Positions 1 through 8,391 are shown, counted from the first letter of the stretch. The stretch is 36,530 nt of DNA from Deltaproteobacteria bacterium (GCA_016875095.1 VGSG01000040.1:1-36530); one strand, 5' to 3'. Notes: generated from the letters alone by a model not told the origin. Program-made: numbers and translations.

Positions 1-274
1 TATCGGGCCCTCCCCCAAAGGGCAGGTCGTGGCCCTGCGGACACAACATTCTCACTTAGCTTTCAGCAGGGCCTCGACAGAGGCGGAATCCCCGTTCAGT
101 CAATTGTCTTTGCATCCATGTTCAAACGAATTGCCCCAACTGCGCCTCAATATCATCCGCTGCGTTTTGATTTTTCAAACGCCTGCCCCAAATCGAAATC
201 GGTAGCGCACAGCCGCTTGTTTCACCGGGACCGTGTCTGACCATAGCGGACCCGGGTCTCGCTGTAATTGCGAA
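1..274. other. window edge, no gene recognised
   Basis: No credible coding region, RNA gene or clear terminator was seen in these 274 bases. They lie downstream of the minus-strand PstS-like gene, so any PstCAB partners on the minus strand would lie further left, outside the window. Confidence 0.4.
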
Positions 275-1156
275 TCACCTAGCCTCTTGCGCCACCCGCT
301 GAGGATCCTTGACCTTCGTTTGGCAGAATTCTACGAACTCCTTTACATGCTTGGACGCTCTTCCGCGATCGTAGCATAAGCCCAAGGCTCTCATAATAGG
401 ATACGATCCGTCCCTCAGGGTCTCTTCCGAGAGAGGCACCGCCGGGGATGAGTCACTCTTCTTGATTGCAAGAATCTTGACCTTTCCCGCTGCGCTCATT
501 TCGAAAGCCAGACTGGTTCGGCAGAATCCGATGGCTCCTTTTTTTGCGGAAACCCATAGGGGAACCCTGGGCGGCAATGATTCAAAATAGGGCTTCTCAG
601 TGAAAGGTTTCTTGAAAATGGTGTTTGACAGGAACGACGCCATGCCCCCCCCCGGTGAAGTCGTAATCACCTGGATGGGTTCATCCGATCCCTCTACGTC
701 GCGCCAGTTGGTGTAATCTCCATGAAATATCTTTGCCAACTGCGGTATGGACAACGCGTCCACAGGGTTCGCGGGATTCGTCACGATAGCCACGGCATCG
801 TTCGTTAGGAATTCCTCAGATACAGCGATTCCCTTGATGCGAGCCGCGTCAAGTTCGTCCCGGGTGAGCGACCGAGCGGTCATACAGACGTCAGTCCGTT
901 TCTCGATCAACGCGTCGAAGCCCTTTCCATGGGTAGAGCCTTGCACGATAACCCTTACGCCCGGTTGCTTTGCTTCAAACTCCTCGACCAACGGCTGAAG
1001 AAGATTTGCGACGGTTGTTGCGCCGGACACCAGGACCGTCTTGCCGTCGGTTGACTGCGCTTGCGCTACGGAAACGATCGTAAGGCGGTTTGATGGAAGC
1101 CCCAAGGCCAAAAGGGCCGGCATCATATACACCAATAACCACACTGTCCTTCTCAT
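275..1156 (-). CDS. PstS-like periplasmic phosphate/oxyanion-binding protein
   Basis: This 293-residue protein belongs to the PBP-like family (PF12849) of substrate-binding proteins, which bind phosphate or a similar oxyanion in the periplasm for an ABC importer. A signal peptide covers about residues 1-34, with likely cleavage after AQA. The mature protein opens with the family pattern VSGATTV, and a glycine-rich TSPGGGM loop near residue 167 resembles an anion-binding loop. The start is supported by GGGGAGG eight bases upstream. No permease or ATPase gene is visible next to it. Orphan PstS-like proteins of this short type sometimes serve signalling rather than transport, so the ligand is uncertain. 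The upstream neighbour is a sensor-regulator on the same strand, 373 bases away. Confidence 0.8.
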   Translation of the reverse strand: MRRTVWLLVYMMPALLALGLPSNRLTIVSVAQAQSTDGKTVLVSGATTVANLLQPLVEEFEAKQPGVRVIVQGSTHGKGFDALIEKRTDVCMTARSLTRDELDAARIKGIAVSEEFLTNDAVAIVTNPANPVDALSIPQLAKIFHGDYTNWRDVEGSDEPIQVITTSPGGGMASFLSNTIFKKPFTEKPYFESLPPRVPLWVSAKKGAIGFCRTSLAFEMSAAGKVKILAIKKSDSSPAVPLSEETLRDGSYPIMRALGLCYDRGRASKHVKEFVEFCQTKVKDPQRVAQEAR

Positions 1157-1239
1157 AGGTTCATCCTCCCCTTCTCGCTAAGACTTGCTGATTGCAGCCC
1201 GAGGTGAATTACCGGCACGTAAGACCCGCTCCGCAAAAT

Positions 1240-1255
1240 GCCACCGCAAGGTGGC
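1240..1255 (-). terminator. weak hairpin between the sensor-regulator and pstS-like genes
   Basis: GCCACC and GGTGGC arms enclose a four-base loop, and on the minus strand they are followed by ATTTTG. The hairpin lies about 275 bases after the stop of the sigma-54 regulator and 84 bases before the PstS-like start. It could end the upstream transcript, but the stem is short and there is no real T tract. Otherwise the 1157-1529 gap holds nothing I recognise. Confidence 0.2.
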
Positions 1256-1529
1256 GATTTGGAGCATGCTCGGCGGTCGATTTCTTAGCAACCATCGTGC
1301 CAAGATGCGTGGCGAAATCGGCGGAAGGGGAAATGACTTCTAAAATAGCGGGGTTACCGGCAGGTGAAGGGTGTGGGACCAGGGAAACGAGCTTGCAACG
1401 AAAGAGCGCCACACGGGTCAGATTGACCCAGGAGTTTATCGCCTAGGGTAAGTTCATGTGTAATGTTCGTAGGTTGTGCGTGTGGGCCACTTAGACCCAG
1501 GGCGCCGTGCTCGTTTCTTATTAGTCTGA

Positions 1530-4388
1530 CTAATCGAGCCCAAGGGTTTGCATCTGCCGTTTCAAAGCATCGCGGGTTATTCTTAACAAATGTGCGGCGC
1601 CGGTCTTCTTCCCGTTCGACTGCTTCAGGGCTTCGCTTATCAAGGACCGCTTCAAATCAGACGCCAAATCATTGAGCGATTTCGCGGGCGGGAACGTGGC
1701 CACCCAGCGCCAATGGCTTTCGTAGTGACTCTCAGTCCCCGGCAAATCCAAGCGAAGGACGCTTCCCCGGGAAAGCATTAGGGATCTTTCGAGGACGTTC
1801 CGCAGTTCTCTCACGTTGCCGGGCCAGTGGTAATTGGCGAGCGCCCTCAGCGCGGAAGCGGGCAACATGGGGACTTTGTCGAGCTGAATGTCCGACACCA
1901 ATGCGGCCAGTATCTCTTCCGCGAGCGCAGGGATGTCATCTCTCCTTTCCCTGAGTGGCGGAACGGCGATGGACAACACGCTGAGCCTGAAAAAGAGATC
2001 TAATCGAAACTTTTCCGTCGCGACCTCTTTCTCTAACGATCTATTCGTTGCCGCGATGAGGCGAGCATTAACCGTGACACTCTTTTCTCCCCCCACTCGA
2101 GTGAACTGTCGAGTGTCAAGGAAAGTGAGGAGCTTGGCTTGCAGCGTGAGAGGAAGCTCTCCCACTTCATTGAGCAGAAGTGTTCCTCCTTCGGCCAGTT
2201 CCAAAAGGCCTCTCTTTCGGCGGACCGTGCCACTAAACGCGCCTCTTTCGTGGCCAAATAGTTCGGATTCCGCTAGCTCCTGGGGCACTGCTGCGCAGTT
2301 GATCGCAAAGAAAGGGCCGTTGGCGCGCCCGGAATGATCATGGATGTATCGGGCGAGGTAATCCTTGCCACAGCCGCTCTCACCTGTGAGGAGCACGATG
2401 CTGTCGGTTATTCCTGCCATGCGCGCCTTTTCCAGAGTTCGGCGCATGGCAATAGAGGGATAGGGGTCGGCATCCGAGCGTTGGGCAGGCGTTCGCAGGG
2501 CTCTCCGATCGGTGATGTCCCGAGCGATTCCGTACAGTCCGATTATGCTTCCGGCGCCGTCTTGCAAAGGCATTTTGATTTCGTGAAACGTGATGTGAAC
2601 TCCCCCTATTAATCGCGTCCGCTCCTCGTCTACGGATTGCCCCAGCAACACGCGCGATCCGACCTCTCTCGTGTAGCGTCCTTCTGCTTCGCCGAAAAGG
2701 GTCTCATCAGTTTGTCCGATAAGTTCCGAAGCCGGTCTGTTCAGAAGGCCTTCCATTGCAGGATTCACATGGGTGTACCTCAGCTCCAGGTTCTGCACGA
2801 ACACGCAGTCCTCCGCAGTTTGAAATATGGCGCGGAAGCGAGCTTCCGACTCCCTCAGTTGCTCGTTGACGCGCGCCAATTCAGACGTCCGTTCGAGCAC
2901 TCGCTCTTCGAGCTCGTCGCGAGCCATCCGCAGCGCATCCTCCGCTTTCTTGCGATCCGTTACGTCCCTGGCAATGGCCTGGAAACCGATGACTGCGTCG
3001 TTATCCGTAAGCAATTGCACATTCTGCCCCAGCCAGACTACTTCACCCCGTTTCGAGAGGACACGATACTCATGGTACGTTTCCCGAATCTTCTTCACAA
3101 ATTGTATCCCGTAGAACCGTTCCATTTCTTGCCTGTCTTCCGGGTGAACGAAGTCAAGATAGCGCCTCCCCACCACTTCCTCATGCGAGTATCCCGTCGT
3201 TCTTAAGGCGGCGGAGTTTATGAAGGTAAAGACCCCGCGGACGTCGGTTCTGTAAACGATGTCGTTGGCATGGTCCACGAGTAATCGATATCGCTCTTCG
3301 CTTTCCATAAGAGCTTGCTCCGCTTGCTTGCGGGCCGTGATGTCACGGGCGACATGGACGGATCCCAGGGGTCGCCCCTCCGGACCACATAAGGGGGAGA
3401 CGCTTACCTGACAAACCTTGTCCACGCGCTCCTCGAAAACTTCGGCGACATGCTCCTTGCCGTCCGCGAGTAACAAGGAGTGGGGGCAAGTCGGAATGGG
3501 CTCTCCCTCACCATGGATCAGGTGGTAACACTTCTGGCCGACTATCTGTTCCGAAGGAATCTCCAACAAGTTCGCGGCTGCCTTATTTGCTCGAACTATT
3601 GTGTGCTCGCTATCAAGAATCAGTATAAGATCGGGCACCGTGTTGAAAGTCTTCTCCCAGTCATCTCGAGCAGCCCGCAAAGTCATTTCGTCCAGGAACC
3701 GCCCCCTCCTTAAATTCCTCACATGGGCCGAGCTAATAATGCCCACCAAATTGGCCGCAATCTGAGAGAAGAAAAAAAGAAACCGCTCCTGATGAGGGGT
3801 TCCTGACTTGTGCCAAAAAAAAACGCCCGCGGCGCCGAAAAAGAGAGCGAGCGCCGGCAGGGCTCGCGTGCCCAACGCGCCGGGTAAGAACCAATAGAAG
3901 CAAAAGGTGAGCAGCCACTCCACGGTAATCGATGTATACCAGGGAGGCCGAGTAGTGTTCACGTAGACGGTCAGAAAGACACCGAGAAGCGCGATTGCCA
4001 GGGCAGCCCGGTCACAATGAATCGGTCTTGTCAATTTCCCCGACAAGGAAATGAAGCCCACGATGGAGGCTACGAAAAGTAACCTCAGAATCAGCAGCCA
4101 CTGGAACTGTCCGCTCGTCCCCCAGAAGAGGTAATCGTTGTAAGCAAACGCGGCGAAGCCGAGCGCCCATAGAATGAAACACAGCGAGACCAGGCGCTTG
4201 TCCGCGGCAAGAAAGGACTGACGATACTGTTCTTCTCGGTCGCCAAGTGTCGGTTCAATGTAGGAAAGAGTTTTCGAGATCAGCTTCCCCCAGGTCAAAA
4301 TCGGCCTCCTCAGATAGAGCCGCGTTTTGCGCTCTTTGAACTCATGGCGAAATAACCATTGTGCGGAATTCTTCGGCGGTCTTGCCAT
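1530..4388 (-). CDS. membrane-bound multi-PAS sensor / sigma-54 activator with altered GAFTGA loop and Walker B
   Basis: This 952-residue protein joins a sensor and a sigma-54 enhancer-binding protein in one chain. Residues 1-230 carry several hydrophobic helices. Three PAS domains follow (about 243-355, 365-485, 520-640), with a coiled coil between the second and third. Then come an AAA+ domain (about 650-880) and a Fis-type HTH at the C-terminus. Walker A (GESGCGKD) and the arginine-rich FRLDLFFRL segment are intact. The sigma-54-contacting loop reads GAFSGT (716-721) instead of GAFTGA, and Walker B reads LLLNE, with Asn740 in place of the Mg-coordinating Asp. Both changes are clear in the DNA. 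The protein may therefore have weak or absent ATPase activity, or a changed sigma-54 contact. The upstream ribosome-binding site is poor. The trigger is unknown. Confidence 0.85.
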   Translation of the reverse strand: MARPPKNSAQWLFRHEFKERKTRLYLRRPILTWGKLISKTLSYIEPTLGDREEQYRQSFLAADKRLVSLCFILWALGFAAFAYNDYLFWGTSGQFQWLLILRLLFVASIVGFISLSGKLTRPIHCDRAALAIALLGVFLTVYVNTTRPPWYTSITVEWLLTFCFYWFLPGALGTRALPALALFFGAAGVFFWHKSGTPHQERFLFFFSQIAANLVGIISSAHVRNLRRGRFLDEMTLRAARDDWEKTFNTVPDLILILDSEHTIVRANKAAANLLEIPSEQIVGQKCYHLIHGEGEPIPTCPHSLLLADGKEHVAEVFEERVDKVCQVSVSPLCGPEGRPLGSVHVARDITARKQAEQALMESEERYRLLVDHANDIVYRTDVRGVFTFINSAALRTTGYSHEEVVGRRYLDFVHPEDRQEMERFYGIQFVKKIRETYHEYRVLSKRGEVVWLGQNVQLLTDNDAVIGFQAIARDVTDRKKAEDALRMARDELEERVLERTSELARVNEQLRESEARFRAIFQTAEDCVFVQNLELRYTHVNPAMEGLLNRPASELIGQTDETLFGEAEGRYTREVGSRVLLGQSVDEERTRLIGGVHITFHEIKMPLQDGAGSIIGLYGIARDITDRRALRTPAQRSDADPYPSIAMRRTLEKARMAGITDSIVLLTGESGCGKDYLARYIHDHSGRANGPFFAINCAAVPQELAESELFGHERGAFSGTVRRKRGLLELAEGGTLLLNEVGELPLTLQAKLLTFLDTRQFTRVGGEKSVTVNARLIAATNRSLEKEVATEKFRLDLFFRLSVLSIAVPPLRERRDDIPALAEEILAALVSDIQLDKVPMLPASALRALANYHWPGNVRELRNVLERSLMLSRGSVLRLDLPGTESHYESHWRWVATFPPAKSLNDLASDLKRSLISEALKQSNGKKTGAAHLLRITRDALKRQMQTLGLD

Positions 4389-4802
4389 TGCCGGCAGGGG
4401 TCAACAACAAGGCGTGGGATAGCCCCCCTGAATGAGAAAAGGTTGCCCTTTCTGCTCTTACGAAACCCCACAGACACAAACCGTTATCAAGTCTAGGAAA
4501 AAGCCTTCTTTATAAGGTTTCCAACCGTACCACACCGATCACCCGCTATCAATCCAAAAGTTGACGGCGGCTCCTTGTCCGAACACGGCGTAGCGCCGTC
4601 GAGCCCCAACAAACTCGGAAGCCGCATAATCATACCGCTACCGAGCGTGACACAAGATTTTCCCCTGGGTGACGTATCGTAAATGGGACATTGCTTTTGG
4701 CAAACGGTATAACCGGGTGGCGCAGCAAAGGTTTGTTCAACCGGAAACGGCGCCTATTCTTTTCGTAGAGATATAATGACTTGGTCATGCGGAGGACCGG
4801 CA
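4389..4802. other. intergenic region between divergent genes, with a candidate -10 box
   Basis: No gene was recognised in these 414 bases. A compact hairpin (ACGGCG, three-base loop, CGCCGT) sits at 4585-4599. A perfect TATAAT occurs at 4772-4777, placed to start a short leader just before the GGAGG at 4791-4795 of the next gene. The matching -35 region is poor, so the promoter is only a candidate. Confidence 0.3.
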
Positions 4803-5138
4803 ATGGCTGCAAGAGGTTGGCCGAGAATTAAGGAGATTTTGGATGGCGCCCTGGAAGACTGGGAAAAGGCAAACGGCCGCAGGCCGGCCATAGAAGTGAG
4901 CCATGAGGGCGCGCTTCGGTGGGAAACAAAAGAACAGCTCGCTCAGAGTCGGCCGTTCGACTTGCAACTGATCGAGCCGGACAAGGTCGGCGCAGGAAGG
5001 GCGGAAGAAACCAACCTGATCAAGATCCTCAGGAGAAATGTGGGCGGCTTCCGCCGTATGCCTTCCCGAGGACCGTACCTCTCCGATGATGAGATTAAGG
5101 AAATCGCGGACTGGATAGACGCAGGTATGCCGGATTGA
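4803..5138 (+). CDS. small protein resembling the C-terminal part of planctomycete-type cytochrome c domains, without heme motif
   Basis: A protein of 111 residues starts at the ATG at 4803, chosen because GGAGG lies seven bases upstream; an upstream ATG at 4776 has no such site. The second half (ETNLIKILRRNVGG, then RMPSRGPYLSDDEI, then ADWIDAGMPD) follows the pattern at the end of cytochrome c domains in planctomycete-type proteins, where a 'MP.gGp.Ls..E...i..WIdaGap' tail provides the Met side of heme binding. The CxxCH heme site is absent, so this is either a heme-less relative or an unrelated protein with a similar helix. There is no signal peptide. Function is unknown. Confidence 0.6.
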   Translation: MAARGWPRIKEILDGALEDWEKANGRRPAIEVSHEGALRWETKEQLAQSRPFDLQLIEPDKVGAGRAEETNLIKILRRNVGGFRRMPSRGPYLSDDEIKEIADWIDAGMPD

Positions 5139-5177
5139 CGTGAAGGGGCCGGCGTAGAGTGATTTAGGCGCCGGGCG

Positions 5178-5849
5178 CTAAGGGCCGCTTTCGGGCATTC
5201 GGCCGGACATTGCTTCATTCATGCGTGAACGCTCTTCGAGGTCTTTGATAAGAGCCTCGTATGTCACCCCAAGCTCCTCCGCCTCCTTCAGGCAGCGCAA
5301 CTTCTGGAATCGGTACGTCAACAGGTATCCCGGGATGGCGGTAATCACTGATACAAGAACGGCCGCGACCGACCATCGGATGAGGATATCTTCGCCAAGG
5401 GCCAGGAACGCGGGCAAGGATTCCCAAAAGTATCCTGCCGACAGGAGCGGCTTCATGGCCTGTTGGAACGCGTCGGAACTCAGAATCGACTCGTACCCCA
5501 GGATGAGCGATCCCAGGCGATAGTACCCGTAGTACATGGGGATAATGGTGAATGGATTGCTCACCCACGTAAAGACAAAGGCAAGGACCACGTTGAAGCG
5601 GATAATTGCGCGCAACGCGCCAAGAGCGATCATTTGGGCTCCCGCGGGAACGCCGAACCCCACCACCATCCCGACGGCCGCAGCCCGCGCATCGAACCAA
5701 GGCGGATTCCGGGACTGAATCAAGGGCTCCACAAAATACTTGCTCAGAGCCCTCCGCCACCAGTTGCGGCGTTCATCGCCCGGGACCCGCGGTCGCGCGG
5801 AAGAGTCGTCTTTCGCTCCCTTATCGCTCTCTTTCTCGGCTGTTGGCAT
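5178..5849 (-). CDS. DUF2062 domain membrane protein
   Basis: This 223-residue integral membrane protein matches the DUF2062 family (PF09835). The signature is the stretch NPFTIIPMYYGYYRLG at about residues 112-127, preceded by a glycine/alanine-rich hydrophobic segment (VGMVVGFGVPAGAQM). About three or four membrane segments are visible, with a charged N-terminus and a charged, probably helical C-terminal tail. Members are small inner-membrane proteins of unknown biochemical role, sometimes next to envelope or glycosyltransferase genes. GAGGTG sits eight bases before the ATG. It is convergent with the upstream small gene and divergent from the thymidylate synthase gene. Confidence 0.8.
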   Translation of the reverse strand: MPTAEKESDKGAKDDSSARPRVPGDERRNWWRRALSKYFVEPLIQSRNPPWFDARAAAVGMVVGFGVPAGAQMIALGALRAIIRFNVVLAFVFTWVSNPFTIIPMYYGYYRLGSLILGYESILSSDAFQQAMKPLLSAGYFWESLPAFLALGEDILIRWSVAAVLVSVITAIPGYLLTYRFQKLRCLKEAEELGVTYEALIKDLEERSRMNEAMSGRMPESGP

Positions 5850-5985
5850 GGGAGGGTCACCTCACGAACATTCTGATATCACCGCGGATTCACGGGTTCA
5901 AGGGCGTTCGGCAAAAGATTTGACAGGCAGTCCTTATTATGATCGATTGGCGTCGCCTTAATGGGCATCCTTTTTGGAGTTACCA

Positions 5986-6705
5986 ATGAAACCCATACTC
6001 ATTGACGCGACAACCATTCCTGACGCGTGGTTCCAGTGTTTATACACACTCATCGACGAATCCAGAAGACCCGACGGAGCGGCCCGCCGCTACACTGTGG
6101 ACACAGGATCGAATCCGGGAGCTGATCGAATCGAATTCGACGTCGTCATGGTCCATATACGGCAACCAGGCGCTCGTCCGCTTCTGCCGCAGATCCCCGA
6201 ACATCTCAACCTCCCTCCGGTCGCGGACGAAAAATACCTCGCAGACTACATGCCGTACCTCTTGTCCCCTCAGAAGGCGGAAAACGAGCACTACACGTAC
6301 GGAGAACGCCTCCAGGTGGCTTGGCAGTACGTGATCGACTACTACAAGAAGCACGGGCCCCGAACCAATCGCATGTGTATGGAGGTGGGCCGGCCGGAAG
6401 ACATTTTCTTTTACGATCATGGAGAGGGCTCGAGCCCGTGTCTCCGGCTTGTGGATACTCGGATCATGGACAACAAGCTCCACTGGATTGTCTATTTTCG
6501 CTCCTGGAACCTCTGGTCGGGATTTCCCGTGAACCTGGCGGGCCTCCAACAGGCAAAAGAGATTATGGCCATGGAGATCGGGGTCGAGGACGGGGAGATC
6601 GTGGCAATCTCCAAGGGCCTGAATATTCGAGATTATAACATTGAAGTGGCCCTGATGAGATTGCAAAAAGACACGGGGTTGGCTCTGGGGGCAAGACGAG
6701 AGTAG
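5986..6705 (+). CDS. thyA: thymidylate synthase, methanogen/archaeal type
   Basis: A 239-residue ThyA-fold protein that should methylate dUMP to dTMP. The start is the ATG at 5986, with GGAG six bases upstream. The catalytic cysteine is Cys152 in SPCLR. The family patterns YTYGERL (about 104-110), YFRSWNLWSGFPVNLAG (170-186, with FRSW and the conserved Asn183) and EIGVEDGEIVA are present. The sequence fits the methanogen-type subfamily, which is shorter than E. coli ThyA and diverges from it; archaeal members may use modified folates. Alternatives within the superfamily are hydroxymethylases such as the dCMP enzyme. It stands alone between two minus-strand genes, and no folate genes lie nearby. 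Confidence 0.85.
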   Translation: MKPILIDATTIPDAWFQCLYTLIDESRRPDGAARRYTVDTGSNPGADRIEFDVVMVHIRQPGARPLLPQIPEHLNLPPVADEKYLADYMPYLLSPQKAENEHYTYGERLQVAWQYVIDYYKKHGPRTNRMCMEVGRPEDIFFYDHGEGSSPCLRLVDTRIMDNKLHWIVYFRSWNLWSGFPVNLAGLQQAKEIMAMEIGVEDGEIVAISKGLNIRDYNIEVALMRLQKDTGLALGARRE

Positions 6706-6836
6706 AAGCCGATCCAAATCCGGCAAACTTTTGGGATAGTTGCTGAAGAGACCCTTTTCTAGGGGCTCAATTCATTGCGGCCGAAAAAAGGCGTGACCGC
6801 GCGCTTCCGGTTCGGCCGACCGGTGAGCCGCTCTCT

Positions 6837-7379
6837 TTATCTGCCCCATTGAAGCGTCTTGCCCTTTGGTTCAGCAGGCTTCACGTCCACCTGGCCCCAG
6901 GGCATTTTCTTGGTGTCGGGCTTGGGAGGCAGGTCGTCTACCGGCTGAGTCTGCGTCTGCTGCTGTGGCTGGTCGGTGACGGCAGGAGGAGTGTCAACAC
7001 TCCTGCCCCGCGTTGCGCCTGCGCCTCTCCCTGAAACCGAAGGCTGGCGAGTTGTGGTGGAACGGGGCTGCTCAAGGGTGGTTGAGCGCCGAGGCGGGGG
7101 CGTTACCGTGGTCGGACTAGGGACAGCCGCCGGCGTTGGGCTCAACTCCGGAAACTCCGAGGGCTCGTCTATCTCAGGGAGTTCGCGGGAATCATAGATT
7201 TCTTGTGTATAGAGTTTGTCCGGATCCAGGGGCTCCCCGATCTTCAGCTTCGTATCCTTGTCGGTGATGGTGTCATCCACCGTGGCTTCACCATCCCAAT
7301 AAACCTCCTGCGCATACACCGCAGCGACGGAAAAGACCATTACCAGTATGCACACACCAGCCAAAAGAACCCTTTTCAT
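6837..7379 (-). CDS. secreted Pro/Thr-rich protein of unknown function
   Basis: A 180-residue protein with a clear signal peptide (about residues 1-23, ending VYAQ). The mature part starts acidic (EVYWDGEATVDD), then becomes rich in Pro, Thr, Ser and Arg (about 75-130), and ends with KTLQWGR. A similar MPWGQV segment occurs a little earlier, so a short W-G motif appears twice. No known domain was recognised; low complexity suggests a disordered periplasmic or surface linker protein. AGGAG lies seven bases before the ATG. The protein has its own likely promoter at 7448-7477. Confidence 0.65.
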   Translation of the reverse strand: MKRVLLAGVCILVMVFSVAAVYAQEVYWDGEATVDDTITDKDTKLKIGEPLDPDKLYTQEIYDSRELPEIDEPSEFPELSPTPAAVPSPTTVTPPPRRSTTLEQPRSTTTRQPSVSGRGAGATRGRSVDTPPAVTDQPQQQTQTQPVDDLPPKPDTKKMPWGQVDVKPAEPKGKTLQWGR

Positions 7380-7447
7380 GGCTTGCTCCTCTTGTTCACT
7401 AAGCTCCCCAGTGGACCCTTCCTCCGTTCATACGACCGATTTGTTTA

Positions 7448-7477
7448 ATTTTATCAGAACTAACGGAAATTAGCCAA
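7448..7477 (-). promoter_or_regulatory. candidate sigma-70 promoter for the secreted Pro/Thr-rich gene
   Basis: On the minus strand TTGGCT (7477-7472) is followed after 18 bases by TAAAAT (7453-7448). The -10 box is preceded by TGA, an extended -10 form. The site lies in a short AT-rich island in otherwise GC-rich DNA and would give a leader of about 60 bases. Confidence 0.4.
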
Positions 7478-7514
7478 TATTTTCATAGCAATTTAAGTCA
7501 GAGCAACACCACCC

Positions 7515-8165
7515 CTATTCCTCGAAGGTTTTGATATATCCTCCCTCAGCAGGCTCCTCTCTCCACGCGCCGCCTCTGAGGCTGGGGTCTTCCTTCATCT
7601 TCTCATACCGGTCCGCTTCCTCCTGGCACCGGACGCAAAGGCGCGCAGCGGGGAATAGGCGGAGCCGCTGCTCGGGAATCGGCTCGCCACAGTCTTCGCA
7701 CATACCGTAGTCACCGTGCTTCAGTCGTTCCAACGCGTCTTCGATCTCCTGTATCTGCTTGTGCTGCCGCATGGAGATCCTGGCATCCAGTTCCCGTGAG
7801 ATCTCATCGGTAGCCAAGTCGATTTCGTCTCCCTTTTCGATCGCGTCGATGCTCCGACCCACCTTGATAGTGCTGAGCAATTCCAACAGAACCTGCCTGG
7901 GGTTGAACGCGCCGTGAACCGTCGAGGCCGTGGCGCGGGGGGGGGTCGCCTCAGCCCTCTTTGCCTCACTTAGGTGCGGTTGAACCGGGCTCTTGAGAAC
8001 TTCCGGCTCTTGTCTTGACTGGGACAAGAGTTCAGGGTCAGCGATCCGATACAAATTCTTCCCGTCAATCACTTTTCGCTCGATCTGGCCTTTCTTTACC
8101 TTGCCTCGGATACTGTTGGGGACAACACCCAACGCGTCCGCTATTTCTTCACGGGTCATCCACAT
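7515..8165 (-). CDS. DksA/TraR-type zinc-finger regulator with N-terminal helix-turn-helix
   Basis: A 216-residue protein from the ATG at 8165, chosen because AGGAG lies nine bases upstream; an ATG at 8183 would add six residues. The C-terminal half is DksA-like. It has a helical region with the coiled-coil-tip motif DxxDxA (DEIDLA, about 113-118) and then a C4 zinc finger with Cys156, Cys159, Cys177 and Cys180 (YGMCEDCGEPI...LCVRCQ). DksA-family proteins bind RNA polymerase in its secondary channel; the conserved tip suggests this one can too. The first 45 residues look like an added helix-turn-helix (MTREEIADALGVVPNSIRGK), joined by a Pro/Ala-rich linker. The protein may combine DNA binding with polymerase binding. 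It is transcribed divergently from the ArsR operon. Confidence 0.85.
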   Translation of the reverse strand: MWMTREEIADALGVVPNSIRGKVKKGQIERKVIDGKNLYRIADPELLSQSRQEPEVLKSPVQPHLSEAKRAEATPPRATASTVHGAFNPRQVLLELLSTIKVGRSIDAIEKGDEIDLATDEISRELDARISMRQHKQIQEIEDALERLKHGDYGMCEDCGEPIPEQRLRLFPAARLCVRCQEEADRYEKMKEDPSLRGGAWREEPAEGGYIKTFEE

Positions 8166-8252
8166 GATTTCACGCTCCTTCATCTGGGCTCGTCTCGCTC
8201 AAATAATCATCGGAGCCGCCGATGGCAATATCGGCCCGACCGCGGAGCGGGC

Positions 8253-8281
8253 ATTTTAGACACGCTCCTGCCCGCTGTCAA
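8253..8281 (-). promoter_or_regulatory. candidate promoter of the DksA-like gene
   Basis: On the minus strand TTGACA (8281-8276) and TAAAAT (8258-8253) are separated by exactly 17 bases, close to the sigma-70 consensus. Its -35 box faces the -35 box of the ArsR promoter 18 bases away. The two form an 8-base inverted repeat (TGTCAAGA / TCTTGACA). Confidence 0.6.
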
Positions 8282-8299
8282 GATCTTTTTCCGCGTGTC

Positions 8300-8329
8300 T
8301 TGACAAGGGTGGAGAATCGATATTAATAT
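8300..8329 (+). promoter_or_regulatory. candidate promoter of the ArsR/selenoprotein operon
   Basis: A perfect TTGACA at 8300-8305 is followed after 18 bases by TAATAT at 8324-8329, or after 17 bases by TTAATA. The -10 box lies inside the 34-base palindrome, so a repressor bound there would block polymerase directly. Confidence 0.6.
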
Positions 8330-8354
8330 ATCAATAGCTATTGATATATTAATA
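8321..8354. promoter_or_regulatory. 34-bp perfect palindrome, probable ArsR operator
   Basis: The half site TATTAATATATCAATAG is followed immediately by its exact reverse complement. The palindrome covers the -10 region of the operon and lies 37 bases before the ArsR start codon. The core ATCAATAG/CTATTGAT resembles the interrupted dyads bound by ArsR/SmtB dimers. It is AT-only except for four bases. Autorepression by the ArsR gene next to it is the simplest reading. Confidence 0.7.
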
Positions 8355-8391
8355 CAAAAGGGCTGAAAGCGGCCGCCTAGCGGAAAATTTC

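Noticed and set aside
4585-4599. Hairpin ACGGCG/CGCCGT as an intrinsic terminator
   Set aside because: No T tract on either strand, and it sits between two divergent genes, where no terminator is needed.
6801-6830. Inverted repeat CCGGT/ACCGG after the secreted Pro/Thr-rich gene as a terminator
   Set aside because: Only a five-pair stem, and the nearest T run on the minus strand is 17 bases away.
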